NCBI GenBank assembly: GCA_030123545.1
Contig: CP126124.1
Location: 992,001 to 1,056,000, forward strand
Length of the DNA stretch: 64,000 nucleotides
Origin: Burkholderiaceae bacterium
GTDB taxonomy: Bacteria > Pseudomonadota > Gammaproteobacteria > Burkholderiales > Burkholderiaceae_C
Direction of reading: 5' to 3'
Each line of letters begins with the position of its first letter. Position 1 is the stretch's first letter. A model generated the notes under the pieces. The model did no database searches. It saw nothing but the letters and a program-made list of their open reading frames with translations, and had not been told where the DNA came from. Below are positions 10,250 through 18,346 of this stretch, in pieces. The position numbers and the translations under genes are program-made.

Positions 10250-10618
10250 TCAGCGTCGAGGAACCAAATGGCGCCTCACCCAAATAGTGAATGAATTTGC
10301 CGAGATCTGGTGCGCAGAAGTCAATTGGGAGTCCCCGCGGAAATGGCCTTCGATCTGGTCGACCCGTTCACGGTAGCCGAGTTGAAAGTTCTTCCAGAAC
10401 GCCTCGAGCAGCCAGAACATCAAGGCGCCCAGCGAGGCGATCAGAAATACCGGTTGCCCCTTGCTCGCAAACGCGCCGACGAGCGAGGCCAGGCCGAAGG
10501 TGACGCTCCAGGCCTTGATCGTCAGCGCCCGGCCATCGAAGTCTTCGATGGTCTTCTGCAGGTGGTAGTACTCCGCCTGCAGCGAGGCGTCGAGCGGCTG
10601 GGACGCATGGTCTGCCAT
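10250..10618 (-). CDS. Small two-helix membrane protein of unknown function
   Basis: 122 residues with a start ATG at 10618. Two predicted membrane helices (about residues 35-50 and 55-75) are separated by a tight GQP turn and flanked by a charged N-terminal helix (EYYHLQKTIEDFDG) and a charged cytosolic helix (KNFQLGYRERVDQIEGHF). I do not recognise a named family with confidence. The arrangement resembles small helix-TM-TM-helix proteins. The last ~20 residues are Arg-rich and of low complexity, and may be altered, because the downstream region (10190-10240) looks like degraded dispersed repeat. No partner gene is adjacent. Confidence 0.6.
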   Translation of the reverse strand: MADHASQPLDASLQAEYYHLQKTIEDFDGRALTIKAWSVTFGLASLVGAFASKGQPVFLIASLGALMFWLLEAFWKNFQLGYRERVDQIEGHFRGDSQLTSAHQISANSFTIWVRRHLVPRR

Positions 10619-10870
10619 CGGATGTGACCTGCCTGGCGCATGCGTCTCGCGTCAATCCGTGGACAGCCGGGATGCGAGGCGCTGCCTCTTCGCCGTCGAA
10701 TCGGTATCGAACGCAATGCGGGTTGCTGTCGGTGCCATGATGAACTGCCGGCTCGCCTCGACCTGCTCCACGATATTCGGCTGCCTGCCGGCAAAGTCAA
10801 GCCCCATGCAAAAGGCGCTGCACGGCTGACGGTCGGTGCCGAGGCTGATCACGGCCGATCTGCCGCGTGT

Positions 10871-10888
10871 TCACCCGGCCGGTTCTAG
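10871..10888 (-). other. Displaced original 3' end of the AraC gene
   Basis: Reading leftwards from 10888 this 18-bp stretch encodes the last codons and a TGA stop that would continue the AraC frame if the IS1380 element and one CTAG were removed (giving ...Ala-Leu-Glu-Pro-Ala-Gly-stop). It is therefore the pre-insertion C-terminus of the regulator now ending at 15420. The rest of 10619-10888 holds no gene I can support; two short ORFs there (66 and 82 codons) have no recognisable features. Confidence 0.75.
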
Positions 10889-11061
10889 CCCGGATATTTC
10901 ATCAGCAAGCCGATGGCTGTTGACCGGGCGTGCTGGCGGGCATTGAGCGCGGCCCTTTGGGCCGATGCGAGCTACTGGATGGGGTTGTTGGCTGTTTCGG
11001 GGCGCAGCACCCCCTTTCCCCCGTTGTTTGTCAGTGTGCCGGGGACAGCACTGGATGAGGT

Positions 11062-12348
11062 TCAGGGGGCCAGGGCCTGTGCGGCGCTGAGGAAGATGCT
11101 GCGCATCGGGTGGTGCGAAGCCAGCAACACGCGCACACGGCGTGTGTTGCGCACGATGGCCGCGCCGATCTTGAGCAGTCGCACGCGGATCGTGGCCGCG
11201 GCGGCGCGCTCCAACTCGGTGTTCTTGAGCGCCAGATCGCGCAGCCGCTGCATCAGCGTGTAGGCCAGCGCCGCCAGCAACAAGCGAAGCTGGTTGGCCG
11301 CGAAGCGCTGGCAACTGGCCCGGGTGCCGAACAGGTCGAGCTGGGCCTCCTTGATGCGGTTCTCCGCCTCGCCGCGCTGGCAGTACAGCCGCTCATACAG
11401 CTGGACGGCGTCGCCTTGGAGGTTGGTCACCACGAAGCGCGGGTTGTTGCCTTGGGCACCGTACTCCAGCCGCGTGATCACGCGCCGCTCGATGTCCCAG
11501 CTATCGGCTGCGTAGACGAACTCGCCGATCAGGCGCTGCTTGGCGCCCGTGCGTTCGTATTCGTCGGCCAGCATCGCCTCGGCGTACTGCACGATGGCCT
11601 GCAGCCGCGCGTTGCGCGCCAGACCTACGATGTAGCTCACGCCCGAGCGCTCGCACCAGCGCAACAGGCGCTGGCGGCAGAACCCCGAGTCACCGCGCAC
11701 GATGATGCGCACCTGGGGCCACGCGCGGCGAAGTCGCGCAACGATCAGCTTGATGACGGCCGCGGCGTTCTTCGCCCCGTCGATGCGGCTGCGCCGCAAG
11801 ACGCAAGCGAGCATGGCCTGGCCGCAGAACACGTACAGCGGCAGATAGCAGTGGTGGTCGTAGTAGGCGTGGAACTCGCAACTCTCCTGGCTGCCGTGCA
11901 AGGGCACATCCGAGGCGTCGATGTCCAGCACCAGTTCCGCGGGCGCGCTCCGGTGGCTGGCGATGAACTGCTCGATCAGTACGCCATGCAGGGCCAGCGC
12001 CTGCGCGCGTGTGGCCCGGCTCTCCAGGCGGCACAGTGTGGGCGAGGAGGCCAGTGCATCGACCCGGCCTACGGCGGTCTGCATCAGCAGGTCCGAGCGC
12101 AGCATGTCGTGGTCGTTGAGGTCTTCGTAGCCGCAGCACAACCCGTAGACGCGCTGCGCCAGCAGCTCGCGCAGGCCATGCGTGATGCGCCCCGGATCGC
12201 GTGGGTCGCTGAGCACGGCTGCGGCAGATCGGCTCAAACCAATGCGCTCATCGACGCGTCGCAGCAGCAAAACTCCACCGTCCGAGCCAATGTCACCGCC
12301 TTCGAAGTTGGCCTCGATGATGCGCCGGCCCACGCGCCCCAAATCCAT
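11062..12348 (-). pseudogene. IS1380-family transposase, main part (5' end separated)
   Basis: About 428 codons of an IS1380 DDE transposase, from MDLGRVGRRI onward. It has the N-terminal GGDIGSDGGVLLLRRVDE block, a first acidic motif DIDASDVPLHG, a second IRGDSGFC, and the late YCQRGEAENRIKEA block carrying the catalytic Glu. The frame is free of internal stops. Its original start codon and first residues lie about 3 kb away at 15308-15400, displaced by the ISNCY-type element. An in-frame start at the edge of that element (12480) could still allow expression of a chimeric N-terminus, but the gene is best treated as interrupted. Confidence 0.85.
12331..12348. repeat. Target-site duplication, left copy (ISNCY-type element)
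   Basis: An 18-bp sequence, CACGCGCC followed by CCAAATCCAT, occurs here and again at 15308-15325, exactly flanking the ISNCY-type element. Joining the two flanks over one copy restores the IS1380 transposase frame (MDLGRV-GRRI), which confirms it as the duplication. Confidence 0.9.
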
Positions 12349-12427
12349 TGTCAACCCAAAGTAGAAATGTCCCCGGTTTGGCCAAAGTACAGATGTCCCC
12401 TCTGGGTTGGTATTGGTGGGGGTTGGG

Positions 12428-13349
12428 TCAGGCTGGCGCGGGTGCTGGCTGCGCAGGGCGTAGCCCGAAGCGGGCAGCACCCGCGCGCGGCGCGATCGGC
12501 GGGGTGTCGGGCTTGTAGATGCCGAGCTTGCGCTGGCTGTCCTGGAAGGCCAACTCGGCCTTCAGACGGTGCAGCTTGGCCTGCTGTGTGTCGCGCGCCT
12601 TGTCCACCCGCGCATTGAGCGTCTTGTGGTCTTCGGCCTTGGCGTGCCTGGGCTCGTGCACGGCAAAGCTGCGAAAGGCCAGCGGCTGACCTCGATAGCT
12701 CAGGTGCAACGTGCCGTCGCCATGCTGCGCGATGTCCACCATCGCGCGCGCCTTGGGCGCATGGGGCTGATGGGGCAGCAACTGCAGGATGCTGCCGTTG
12801 AACTTGCACGCGCCCTGGGCGCTGAGCTGGCGTTGGTGGTGCAGCGAGCAGATGTCGGCCAGCGCCTGCGTGGTGCCGGCCCAGGGCCGGTGCATGTCCT
12901 GCGCCTGCTCGGGGTTGAGCGCAAAGCGCCGGTTGTGCTCGCGCAGGTATTCGTCCAGCCAGGTGTTGGCCTGCTCGATGTTGTCGATGCCTTGCAAGCG
13001 CATGGCCTTGCACATGCGGTCCTGCAGCGTCTGGAACAGCCGCTCCACGCGCCCCTTGGCCTGGGGTGAGTGCGCGCAGATCGGCTCGATGTGCAATTGC
13101 AGCAGCGCTCGCTCGAACTGCGTGGGCTTGGCATCTTCGGGGTCGGCCTTGGTGAAGATGCCGTGACGGTCGCTGTACAGCGCCAGCGGCGCGCCAAGGC
13201 GCTGCACCAGTGCGTGCAGCACGTCCAGGTAGCCCTGGGTGGTCTCTTGCTCGAAGAATCTCGCCCCCAGCACCCGCCCGGTGGCGTCGTCGATGAAAGC
13301 GATCAAGCAGCACTTGGCCGAGCGCGCCTCGAACCAGTCGTGATGGCTG
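12428..13349 (-). pseudogene. ISNCY-type transposase, C-terminal part
   Basis: Continues directly from the N-terminal fragment at 14788-15239 once the IS256 element is removed. It holds the DDE core: FIDDATGRVLGARFFEQE, the second Asp in YSDRHGIF, and the catalytic Glu in KGRVERLFQTL. A lysine/arginine-rich tail follows and the stop is at 12428. No frameshift was found; the only lesion is the IS256 insertion. It has no start of its own apart from in-frame codons supplied by the IS256 end. Confidence 0.87.
13341..13349. repeat. IS256 target-site duplication, left copy
   Basis: The 9-bp sequence TGATGGCTG occurs here and at 14779-14787, directly flanking the IS256-family element. Joining the flanks over one copy restores the ISNCY transposase frame through Gln-Ile-Asp-Gly-Ser-His-His. 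Confidence 0.92.
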
Positions 13350-14778
13350 AGCCTGTCCTGAATTTTGTGTGCGAGGCATAGGATGACGACCAGGAGCATG
13401 TATGCCAAGCAAGACGAAGATGAAGAACGCGGCCATAGCCGCCAGGTCGGCGGCGCTGCCGTCGATCCCGAGGGAACTGATTGACCGGTTCGTGACCGGC
13501 CCGATGAGCGGCGAGGCGGTCAACGCCGCGTCGATGGCGTTCAAGAAGGCGCTGATCGAGCGCGCGCTGGGCGCCGAACTCGGCCACCACCTGGGCTACC
13601 CGAGCGGCGACGCCAAGCCCGAGGGGGCGGCCAACCAGCGCAACGGCAAGAGCGCCAAGACCGTACTGACCGATGATGGCCCGCTGCGCATCGAGGTGCC
13701 ACGCGATCGCGAAGGCAGTTTCGAGCCGCTCTTGATCCCCAAGCACGAGCGCCGTTTCACCGGCTTCGATGACAAGATCATCGCCATGTACGCGCGCGGC
13801 ATGACCATGCGCGAGATCCAGGGTTTCTTGCAAGAGAGCTACGGTGTCGAGGTCAGCGCCGAGTTCATCAGCTCGGTCACCGACGCGGTCATGGCCGAGG
13901 TGACGGCTTGGCAAGCGCGGCCCTTGGAGCCGATGTACCCGGTGGTGTTCTTCGACGCGCTGCGCGTGAAGATCAGGGAAGACGCGGTGGTGCGCAACAA
14001 GGCCATCTACCTGGCCCTGGGGATCCTTCCCGACGGTACGCGCGACATCCTGGGGCTGTGGATCGAAGGCACCGAGGGTGCCAAGTTCTGGATGAAGGTG
14101 TTCAACGACCTGAAGACCCGCGGCGTGGGCGACATTCTGATCGCCGTCACCGATGGCCTCAAGGGCATGGCCGAGGCCCTGGGCGCGGTGTTCCCGGCCA
14201 CCACGCTGCAAACGTGCATCGTGCACTTGATCCGCAACTCGCTGGACTACGCGAGTTGGAAGGACAGGAAGGCGCTGGCCGCGGCCATCAAGCCGATCTA
14301 CACGGCCACCAGCGCCGAGGCGGCACAGGCCGAGCTCGATGCCTTCGAGCGCGGTCCCTGGGGCCAGAAGTTCCCCACCGTCGCGGGCGCCTGGCGCCGG
14401 GCCTGGGATCGCGTGATTCCGTTCTTCGCGTTCCCGCCGTCCATCCGCAGAGTGATCTACACCACCAACGCGATCGAGAGCATCAACGCGCGGCTGAGGA
14501 AGATCATCAAGACCCGCGGCCACTTCCCCAGCGACGACGCGGCCACCAAGCTGATCTGGCTGGCGCTGCGCAACATCACGGCCGACTGGAGCCGCGCGGC
14601 GCACAACTGGAAGGAGGCAATGAACCAATTCGCGATCCTCTACGAAGATCGGTTCACGAAGGCCGGTGCGTAAGATGGAGACCGACTTGCCCACCGCGGC
14701 TTTGCGTTCGTCGCAAGCGACGCACGCCGCCGTGGACAAGTCTCCGAGCACCTCGCACACAAAAATTCAGACACTCCC
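13350..14778 (+). mobile_element. Intact IS256-family insertion sequence
   Basis: The innermost, youngest element, 1429 bp. Its ends are imperfect inverted repeats (left at 13350-13376, right at 14751-14778, sharing TGAATTTT and GTGTGCGAGG). It is flanked by a 9-bp duplication of TGATGGCTG. Its single transposase gene is complete and it carries no passenger. It lies inside the transposase gene of the ISNCY-type element, in the opposite orientation. As the only element here with an uninterrupted transposase and both ends, it is the only one likely to be autonomously mobile. Confidence 0.93.
13402..14673 (+). CDS. IS256-family (Mutator-like) transposase
   Basis: A 423-residue DDE transposase. 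It contains the N-terminal RNGKSAKTVLTDDGPLRIEVPRDREGSF block, the first catalytic Asp in VVFFDALRVKIR, the second in AVTDGLKGM, the conserved TCIVHLIRNSL helix, and the catalytic Glu in YTTNAIESINARLRK. These are all hallmarks of the IS256/Mutator family, and the length is normal. A CAGGAGC sequence lies about 10 bp before the ATG. The gene appears fully functional. Confidence 0.96.
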   Translation: MPSKTKMKNAAIAARSAALPSIPRELIDRFVTGPMSGEAVNAASMAFKKALIERALGAELGHHLGYPSGDAKPEGAANQRNGKSAKTVLTDDGPLRIEVPRDREGSFEPLLIPKHERRFTGFDDKIIAMYARGMTMREIQGFLQESYGVEVSAEFISSVTDAVMAEVTAWQARPLEPMYPVVFFDALRVKIREDAVVRNKAIYLALGILPDGTRDILGLWIEGTEGAKFWMKVFNDLKTRGVGDILIAVTDGLKGMAEALGAVFPATTLQTCIVHLIRNSLDYASWKDRKALAAAIKPIYTATSAEAAQAELDAFERGPWGQKFPTVAGAWRRAWDRVIPFFAFPPSIRRVIYTTNAIESINARLRKIIKTRGHFPSDDAATKLIWLALRNITADWSRAAHNWKEAMNQFAILYEDRFTKAGA

Positions 14779-14787
14779 TGATGGCTG

Positions 14788-15239
14788 CCATCGATCTGCA
14801 CCAACTCGCCCAGGCACTGGCGCCTCGCGCGTGGACTGTGCACGCGCTTGGCTCGCCGACGCTTGGCCTGCCACAGCCCGGCTTGCAGCATCCAGCCGCG
14901 CAAGGTCTCCACGCTCCATGCGAAGCCGTGTTCTCGCTGCAGGTATTCATGCGCCAGTTGCGGACCAAAGTCAGCGTATCGGTTGCGCACCAACTGCACG
15001 TAGTGCTCGCGCCGCTCAGCAGCGATGCGACGGTTGCTGGGTCGGCCCCGCTTGCGTGAGATCAAACCCCCTGGGCCTTGCTCGCGCACGCTGCGGCACA
15101 GCCGCTTGACCTGGCGCACCGACAGCCCCAACAGCTGCGCCGCCTGCCCTTGGTCAAGGGCCCCATCCATCACCCGTTTGATCACCCCCAGCCGGTTGAC
15201 TTCCCTCTGACTCATCAGCCCCAACTCCTGCGCCACCAA
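14788..15239 (-). pseudogene. ISNCY-type transposase, N-terminal part
   Basis: About 150 codons with an ATG at 15239. An N-terminal helix-turn-helix region (QREVNRLGVIKRVMDGALDQ, then AAQLLGLSVRQVKRLCR) is typical of ISNCY-family transposases, followed by the basic GLISRKRGRPSNRR stretch and the first catalytic Asp in LVQIDGS. The reading frame is cut at 14788 by the IS256 element and resumes at 13349. The fragment alone lacks the catalytic Asp-Glu pair and cannot be active. Confidence 0.87.
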
Positions 15240-15307
15240 TTCGCCCCTTCGCCATCAAAGGGGACACTTCTACTTGGGGCGCAGGGGACATTACTGTCTT
15301 GGGGCCA

Positions 15308-15325
15308 CACGCGCCCCAAATCCAT
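15308..15325. repeat. Target-site duplication, right copy (ISNCY-type element)
   Basis: Second copy of the 18-bp sequence at 12331-12348, marking the right boundary of the ISNCY-type element within the IS1380 transposase gene. Confidence 0.9.
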
Positions 15326-15400
15326 CGTCCCATCGGTACACTTTGGCATCGGCAGTCCTCGGTTGAAATTGGCGTCAGATACCAATGTCAACGCGCTCAC
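15308..15400 (-). pseudogene. IS1380-family transposase, 5' fragment
   Basis: The first ~31 codons of the IS1380 transposase, from an ATG at 15400 to MDLGRV, where the ISNCY-type element interrupts it. Joining to 12348 restores the full frame. Read through the junction it runs 30 more codons into the ISNCY end before stopping at 15215. Confidence 0.8.
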
Positions 15401-15419
15401 GCACGAGGCTGCCGACCCA

Positions 15420-16346
15420 CTATTGGTGAAATATCCGGGCTAGCGCAGCCCGCCACGCGCGCGGCGCGGCGCCGAAGCGCTGCCGGAACGCGCGCGACAG
15501 CGACGACGGATCGGCGAAGCCCAGCTCGTCCGCCACGCGCTTGACCGGGTGGCGCGCGCGCAGCATTGCGCTGGCGGCCGTCAGGCGACAGTCGGTCAGG
15601 TAGGCCGCCGGCGTGGTGCCGGTGGTCTGTTTGAAAGCCTGCGCGAACGCGCTGCGCGACATCGCGGCCGCCGCGGCCATGCGCGGCAGCGTCCAGGGCT
15701 CGCCCGGCGATCGGTGCACCGCGGTGAGCGTGCGCGCGAGCCGCGGGTCGGACAGGCCGGCGATCAGACCGCTTGAGACGCCAACGCGCGCCGGGTGGTC
15801 GAGGATCCAGCGCAGCAGCTGGATCAGCAAGACTTCGAACAGCCGGTCCGCCACCAGCCGCGAGCCGCAGCGCACGCGCTCGGTTTCGCGGGACAGCAGG
15901 TCCAGTGCCGGCGCCAGGCCATCGACCTCGGCCAGTGGCACCTGCACCAGCGCCGGCAGCGCGATGACGATCGGGTTGTGCGCGCCGCCGTCGAAGTCCA
16001 GCGTCGCGCAGCTGAAGTCCGAACCCTCGCGCGGCGGGTTGACGAACTCATGGAAAAGCGGCCGCGGATACAGCAGCAGTGTCGGTTCGTTCACCCGCAG
16101 CAGCGGCGGCACGCCCTGTCCGTGCCGGTGCCGCACCACCATGGCCCCGCGGCGCAGCACGTGCAGGAACGCGCGCCCCGGCAGCGGGTCGAACGGCGTG
16201 GCGCCGCACAGCGGACCCGCATGGAACAGCGCGGCCCGGACGCGAAAGCGCTCCAGCAGCGGCGACAACCTGTCGACAGGGTCTATCGGGTCTGCCGTGC
16301 GATCGATCGGCGGCTTGGACGATGTGTCATGTTTTGCGGATTTCAT
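15420..16346 (-). CDS. AraC-family transcriptional regulator with IS-derived C-terminus
   Basis: About 308 residues. An N-terminal cupin-type sensory domain (VDRLSPLLERFRVRAALFHAG) is followed by the two helix-turn-helix motifs of AraC/XylS regulators (AAAAMSRSAFAQAFKQ and VADELGFADPSSLSRAFRQ). It belongs to the group usually found beside oxidoreductase or stress genes. The last residues (Arg-Ile-Phe-His-Gln) and the stop are supplied by the IS1380 right end; the displaced native end is at 10871-10888. The DNA-binding domain is otherwise complete, so the protein may still work. The start is uncertain among ATGs at 16346, 16355 and 16358. It is divergent from the protoglobin gene 64 bp away, its likely target. 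Confidence 0.86.
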   Translation of the reverse strand: MKSAKHDTSSKPPIDRTADPIDPVDRLSPLLERFRVRAALFHAGPLCGATPFDPLPGRAFLHVLRRGAMVVRHRHGQGVPPLLRVNEPTLLLYPRPLFHEFVNPPREGSDFSCATLDFDGGAHNPIVIALPALVQVPLAEVDGLAPALDLLSRETERVRCGSRLVADRLFEVLLIQLLRWILDHPARVGVSSGLIAGLSDPRLARTLTAVHRSPGEPWTLPRMAAAAAMSRSAFAQAFKQTTGTTPAAYLTDCRLTAASAMLRARHPVKRVADELGFADPSSLSRAFRQRFGAAPRAWRAALARIFHQ

Positions 16347-16410
16347 GCGGCTCATCATCCAGAAATCGGGCGCAACATTCAAGCCCCACGAACCTGTCAA
16401 GGAGATGACG

Positions 16411-17043
16411 ATGAAGTGGCTGCAATCGATGCGTGCGCTCGTTGCGCTGGGCGTGGCGCCCTCGGTGCCGGGCTATGCCCACGGCCAGGCCGGCCTGGCG
16501 AAGGCGCCCTATACCCTCGCGGACCTGGCCGCGCTGCACAAGACCCTGCTGTTCGGCGACGAGGACGTGCAGGCGCTGCGCCGCAGCAAGGCGATCCTGG
16601 CCGACCAGACCGACGCGATCCTCGACGTCTGGTACGGCTTCGTCGCGTCGACGCCGGAACTGGTGGTGTTCTTCGGCAACACCCGCACCGGACAGCCCGA
16701 TGCGGCGTATCTGGAGGCGGTGCGCAAACGCTTCGCGCTTTGGATCCTGGACACCGCCGACGCGCGCCACGACCAGGCCTGGCTCGACTGGCAGTACGAG
16801 ATCGGCCTGCGCCACAACCGGATCAAGAAGAATCGCACCGATGGCGTGGACAGCGTGCCGCAGGTCAGCTTCCGCTACCTGTCGGCGCTGGCGATCCCGA
16901 TCACCACCACGCTGCGGCCGTTCCTGGCCAGTCGCGGCGCCGCGCCGGACGAGGTCGATCGCATGCACGCGGCCTGGGTGAAATCGGTGCTGCTGCAGAC
17001 CATCCTGTGGAGCCACCCTTACGTCAAGGACGGCGAGTTCTGA
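16411..17043 (+). CDS. Protoglobin-domain haem protein with probable signal peptide
   Basis: A 210-residue protein whose residues ~40-210 match the protoglobin fold of sensor and stand-alone globins: LFGDEDVQALRRSK (pre-A/A helices), ILDVWYGFVAS (B), YEIGLRHNRIKKN carrying the likely proximal haem His, and the C-terminal LLQTILWSHPYV. Protoglobins bind O2, CO and NO. The N-terminus (MKWLQSMRALVALGVAPS... up to GYAHGQA) looks like a Sec signal peptide, unusual for this family. AAGGAG at 16399-16404 favours the ATG at 16411 over the one at 16405. Control by the adjacent divergent AraC regulator is likely but not shown. Confidence 0.85.
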   Translation: MKWLQSMRALVALGVAPSVPGYAHGQAGLAKAPYTLADLAALHKTLLFGDEDVQALRRSKAILADQTDAILDVWYGFVASTPELVVFFGNTRTGQPDAAYLEAVRKRFALWILDTADARHDQAWLDWQYEIGLRHNRIKKNRTDGVDSVPQVSFRYLSALAIPITTTLRPFLASRGAAPDEVDRMHAAWVKSVLLQTILWSHPYVKDGEF

Positions 17044-17052
17044 TTGCCCTGA

Positions 17053-17595
17053 TCAGCTTTCCCGCAACAAAGCCGTCAACCCATCCTCGGGCAACAAGCC
17101 CTGCAGGCTCCGTGCCGGAACATGGGCCACCATGAACTCTAGGCTTGCGGCTTCGTGATCGGAGATCGACGCCGTTCCCGTTGCCAGCACGGCCTTGTCG
17201 GCCATGCGGCGGCAGTGCAGGCGCAGGCGCACGGATTCGCCCGGCAGGATCGGGCGCTTGAAGATGCATTTGCGCACCGCGGTCAGCATGCCGAGATGCC
17301 CGGGTCCGATGCTGCGGGCAACCGGGTCGCCGGCGAGCAGGCCTATGCCTGCGAGCTGGGCCGCTGCTTCGAGCAACAGCACGCCGGGCACGATCGCGCA
17401 ACCGGGGAAATGCCCGGCCAGCAGGGGGTTGGTTCGATCCCAAAACGCAACGCCTGCGTAGCTGTCATGCGCCAGTACAGTGACCTGGCGGACGAACAGC
17501 ATCGGGGCCCGGTGCGGGATCAGGCGTTCGATCGCGGCCTGATCCAGCCGGATCGGGTAGTTGAGCGATGCGTCGTCAGGAACGGGTGCGGTCAT
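17053..17595 (-). CDS. FabZ-like 3-hydroxyacyl-ACP dehydratase (hot-dog fold)
   Basis: 180 residues from the ATG at 17595. It has the FabZ signature: IPHRAPMLFVRQV, then GHFPGCAIVPGVLLLEAAAQ with the catalytic His and Glu, and the KCIFKRPILPGESVRL strand. It would dehydrate 3-hydroxyacyl-ACP in chain elongation. It differs from housekeeping FabZ in its longer N- and C-termini and in its operon: it is the last gene of the ACP-ketosynthase-OmpV-PAP2 unit, 43 bp after the PAP2 gene. A longer in-frame start at 17703 would overlap PAP2 and is less likely. Confidence 0.85.
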   Translation of the reverse strand: MTAPVPDDASLNYPIRLDQAAIERLIPHRAPMLFVRQVTVLAHDSYAGVAFWDRTNPLLAGHFPGCAIVPGVLLLEAAAQLAGIGLLAGDPVARSIGPGHLGMLTAVRKCIFKRPILPGESVRLRLHCRRMADKAVLATGTASISDHEAASLEFMVAHVPARSLQGLLPEDGLTALLRES

Positions 17596-17638
17596 CGGGG
17601 CAATCTTCTGGGGACGGGGCGGACGGCAGCGGCGACGT

Positions 17639-18343
17639 TCATAAGGGGGCAAGAGCGTGTCGGCGTCTGCCCTGCAGCCAGTCTGCCGCTCGCGCAGTCG
17701 CAACGCCCGTGGCCATGCCCAGAATGCATCCGGCGATCACGTCCCACGCCACGTGCTGCTTGGTGGCGAGGGTCGAGTAGCTGATCGCGATGCACCACAG
17801 TGCGTTCGCGACATGCGGCCACCGGGGCGCGCGCATCTGGTGCAACGCGCGCCGCAGCCACGCCCAGGCAAAGACGGCAAAGGCCACGTGCATCGAAGGA
17901 AAGACATTGCCGGCACGGTCCACCGACTGCAGCAGACGACCCGGCGGCATCTGGCTCCAGTCGGTGCCCTGCTGCACGAACGTGGTCGGGTACCAGTAGT
18001 AGCAGGCGAGACCGATGGCGCACATCAGCAGCGCCGCCACACCGTGCCAGAACAGTGAAGACCAGTTCGCCTGCAGCGCGCCCGGCAAGCTGACATAGAT
18101 CCACAATGAGAAATAGACCAGCACCCACGCCGGAGAAAACGGAATGGCCTTGTCAAGCGCGGTGGTCGGTATCACGGTGACCGGATACGCCTGATGCTGC
18201 AGCAGGTAGAAGTAGCACTGGAAGAACATCCACATGTACAGCGTGGTGCCCGCGGCCTTGAGCCACCACAGCGTGGTGATGCGCCGCACCGCCTCGCGCG
18301 GCCAGCGGTCAGACGGTGCTTGTCGAATCGCGGAGCCGGCCAT
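17639..18343 (-). CDS. PAP2-superfamily membrane phosphatase
   Basis: A 234-residue polytopic membrane protein with about five or six helices. It carries the PAP2 phosphatase motifs NVFPSMHVAFAV and the late STLATKQHVAWDVIAG, whose two His and the Asp form the active site. Members remove phosphate from lipid phosphates or transfer phospho-head-groups (inositol-phosphoceramide synthase-like subgroup). It starts 3 bp after the OmpV-like gene. With an ACP, ketosynthase and dehydratase in the same operon it may process the lipid that those enzymes build; this is inference. Confidence 0.85.
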   Translation of the reverse strand: MAGSAIRQAPSDRWPREAVRRITTLWWLKAAGTTLYMWMFFQCYFYLLQHQAYPVTVIPTTALDKAIPFSPAWVLVYFSLWIYVSLPGALQANWSSLFWHGVAALLMCAIGLACYYWYPTTFVQQGTDWSQMPPGRLLQSVDRAGNVFPSMHVAFAVFAWAWLRRALHQMRAPRWPHVANALWCIAISYSTLATKQHVAWDVIAGCILGMATGVATARAADWLQGRRRHALAPL

Positions 18344-18346
18344 GCG

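Larger units (their letters stand above)
12349..15307 (-). mobile_element. ISNCY/IS1202-like element, disrupted by an IS256-family element
   Basis: The middle element of the nest. Its outer ends begin TGTCAACCCAAAG on the left and, in reverse complement, TGGCCCCAAGACAG on the right. Each end carries repeated GTCCCC-containing motifs (left at 12368-12400, right at 15255-15295). It is flanked by an 18-bp target duplication (12331-12348/15308-15325). Without the IS256 insert and its 9-bp duplication it is about 1521 bp, normal for this group. Target duplications of 15-18 bp are, as I recall, described for one subgroup of the IS1202-like elements. Its transposase is split into 14788-15239 and 12428-13349. 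Confidence 0.85.
10889..15438 (-). mobile_element. IS1380-family element, disrupted by a second IS
   Basis: The outer element of a three-level nest. Its ends are inverted repeats: a perfect 17-bp match between 10885-10901 and 15426-15442 that includes the 4-bp flanking sequence CTAG, which I take as the target duplication (10885-10888 and 15439-15442). Removing the inner element and one 18-bp duplication leaves about 1573 bp, normal for IS1380. The transposase gene is split: its first ~30 codons are at 15308-15400 and the rest at 11062-12348. Insertion altered the last residues of the AraC gene at the right end. It cannot move on its own in this state. Confidence 0.88.

Noticed and set aside
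10640..10888. Small ORFs of 82 (plus) and 66 (minus) codons between the membrane protein and the IS1380 element
   Set aside because: They overlap each other on opposite strands, and neither has a good ribosome binding site or recognisable similarity.
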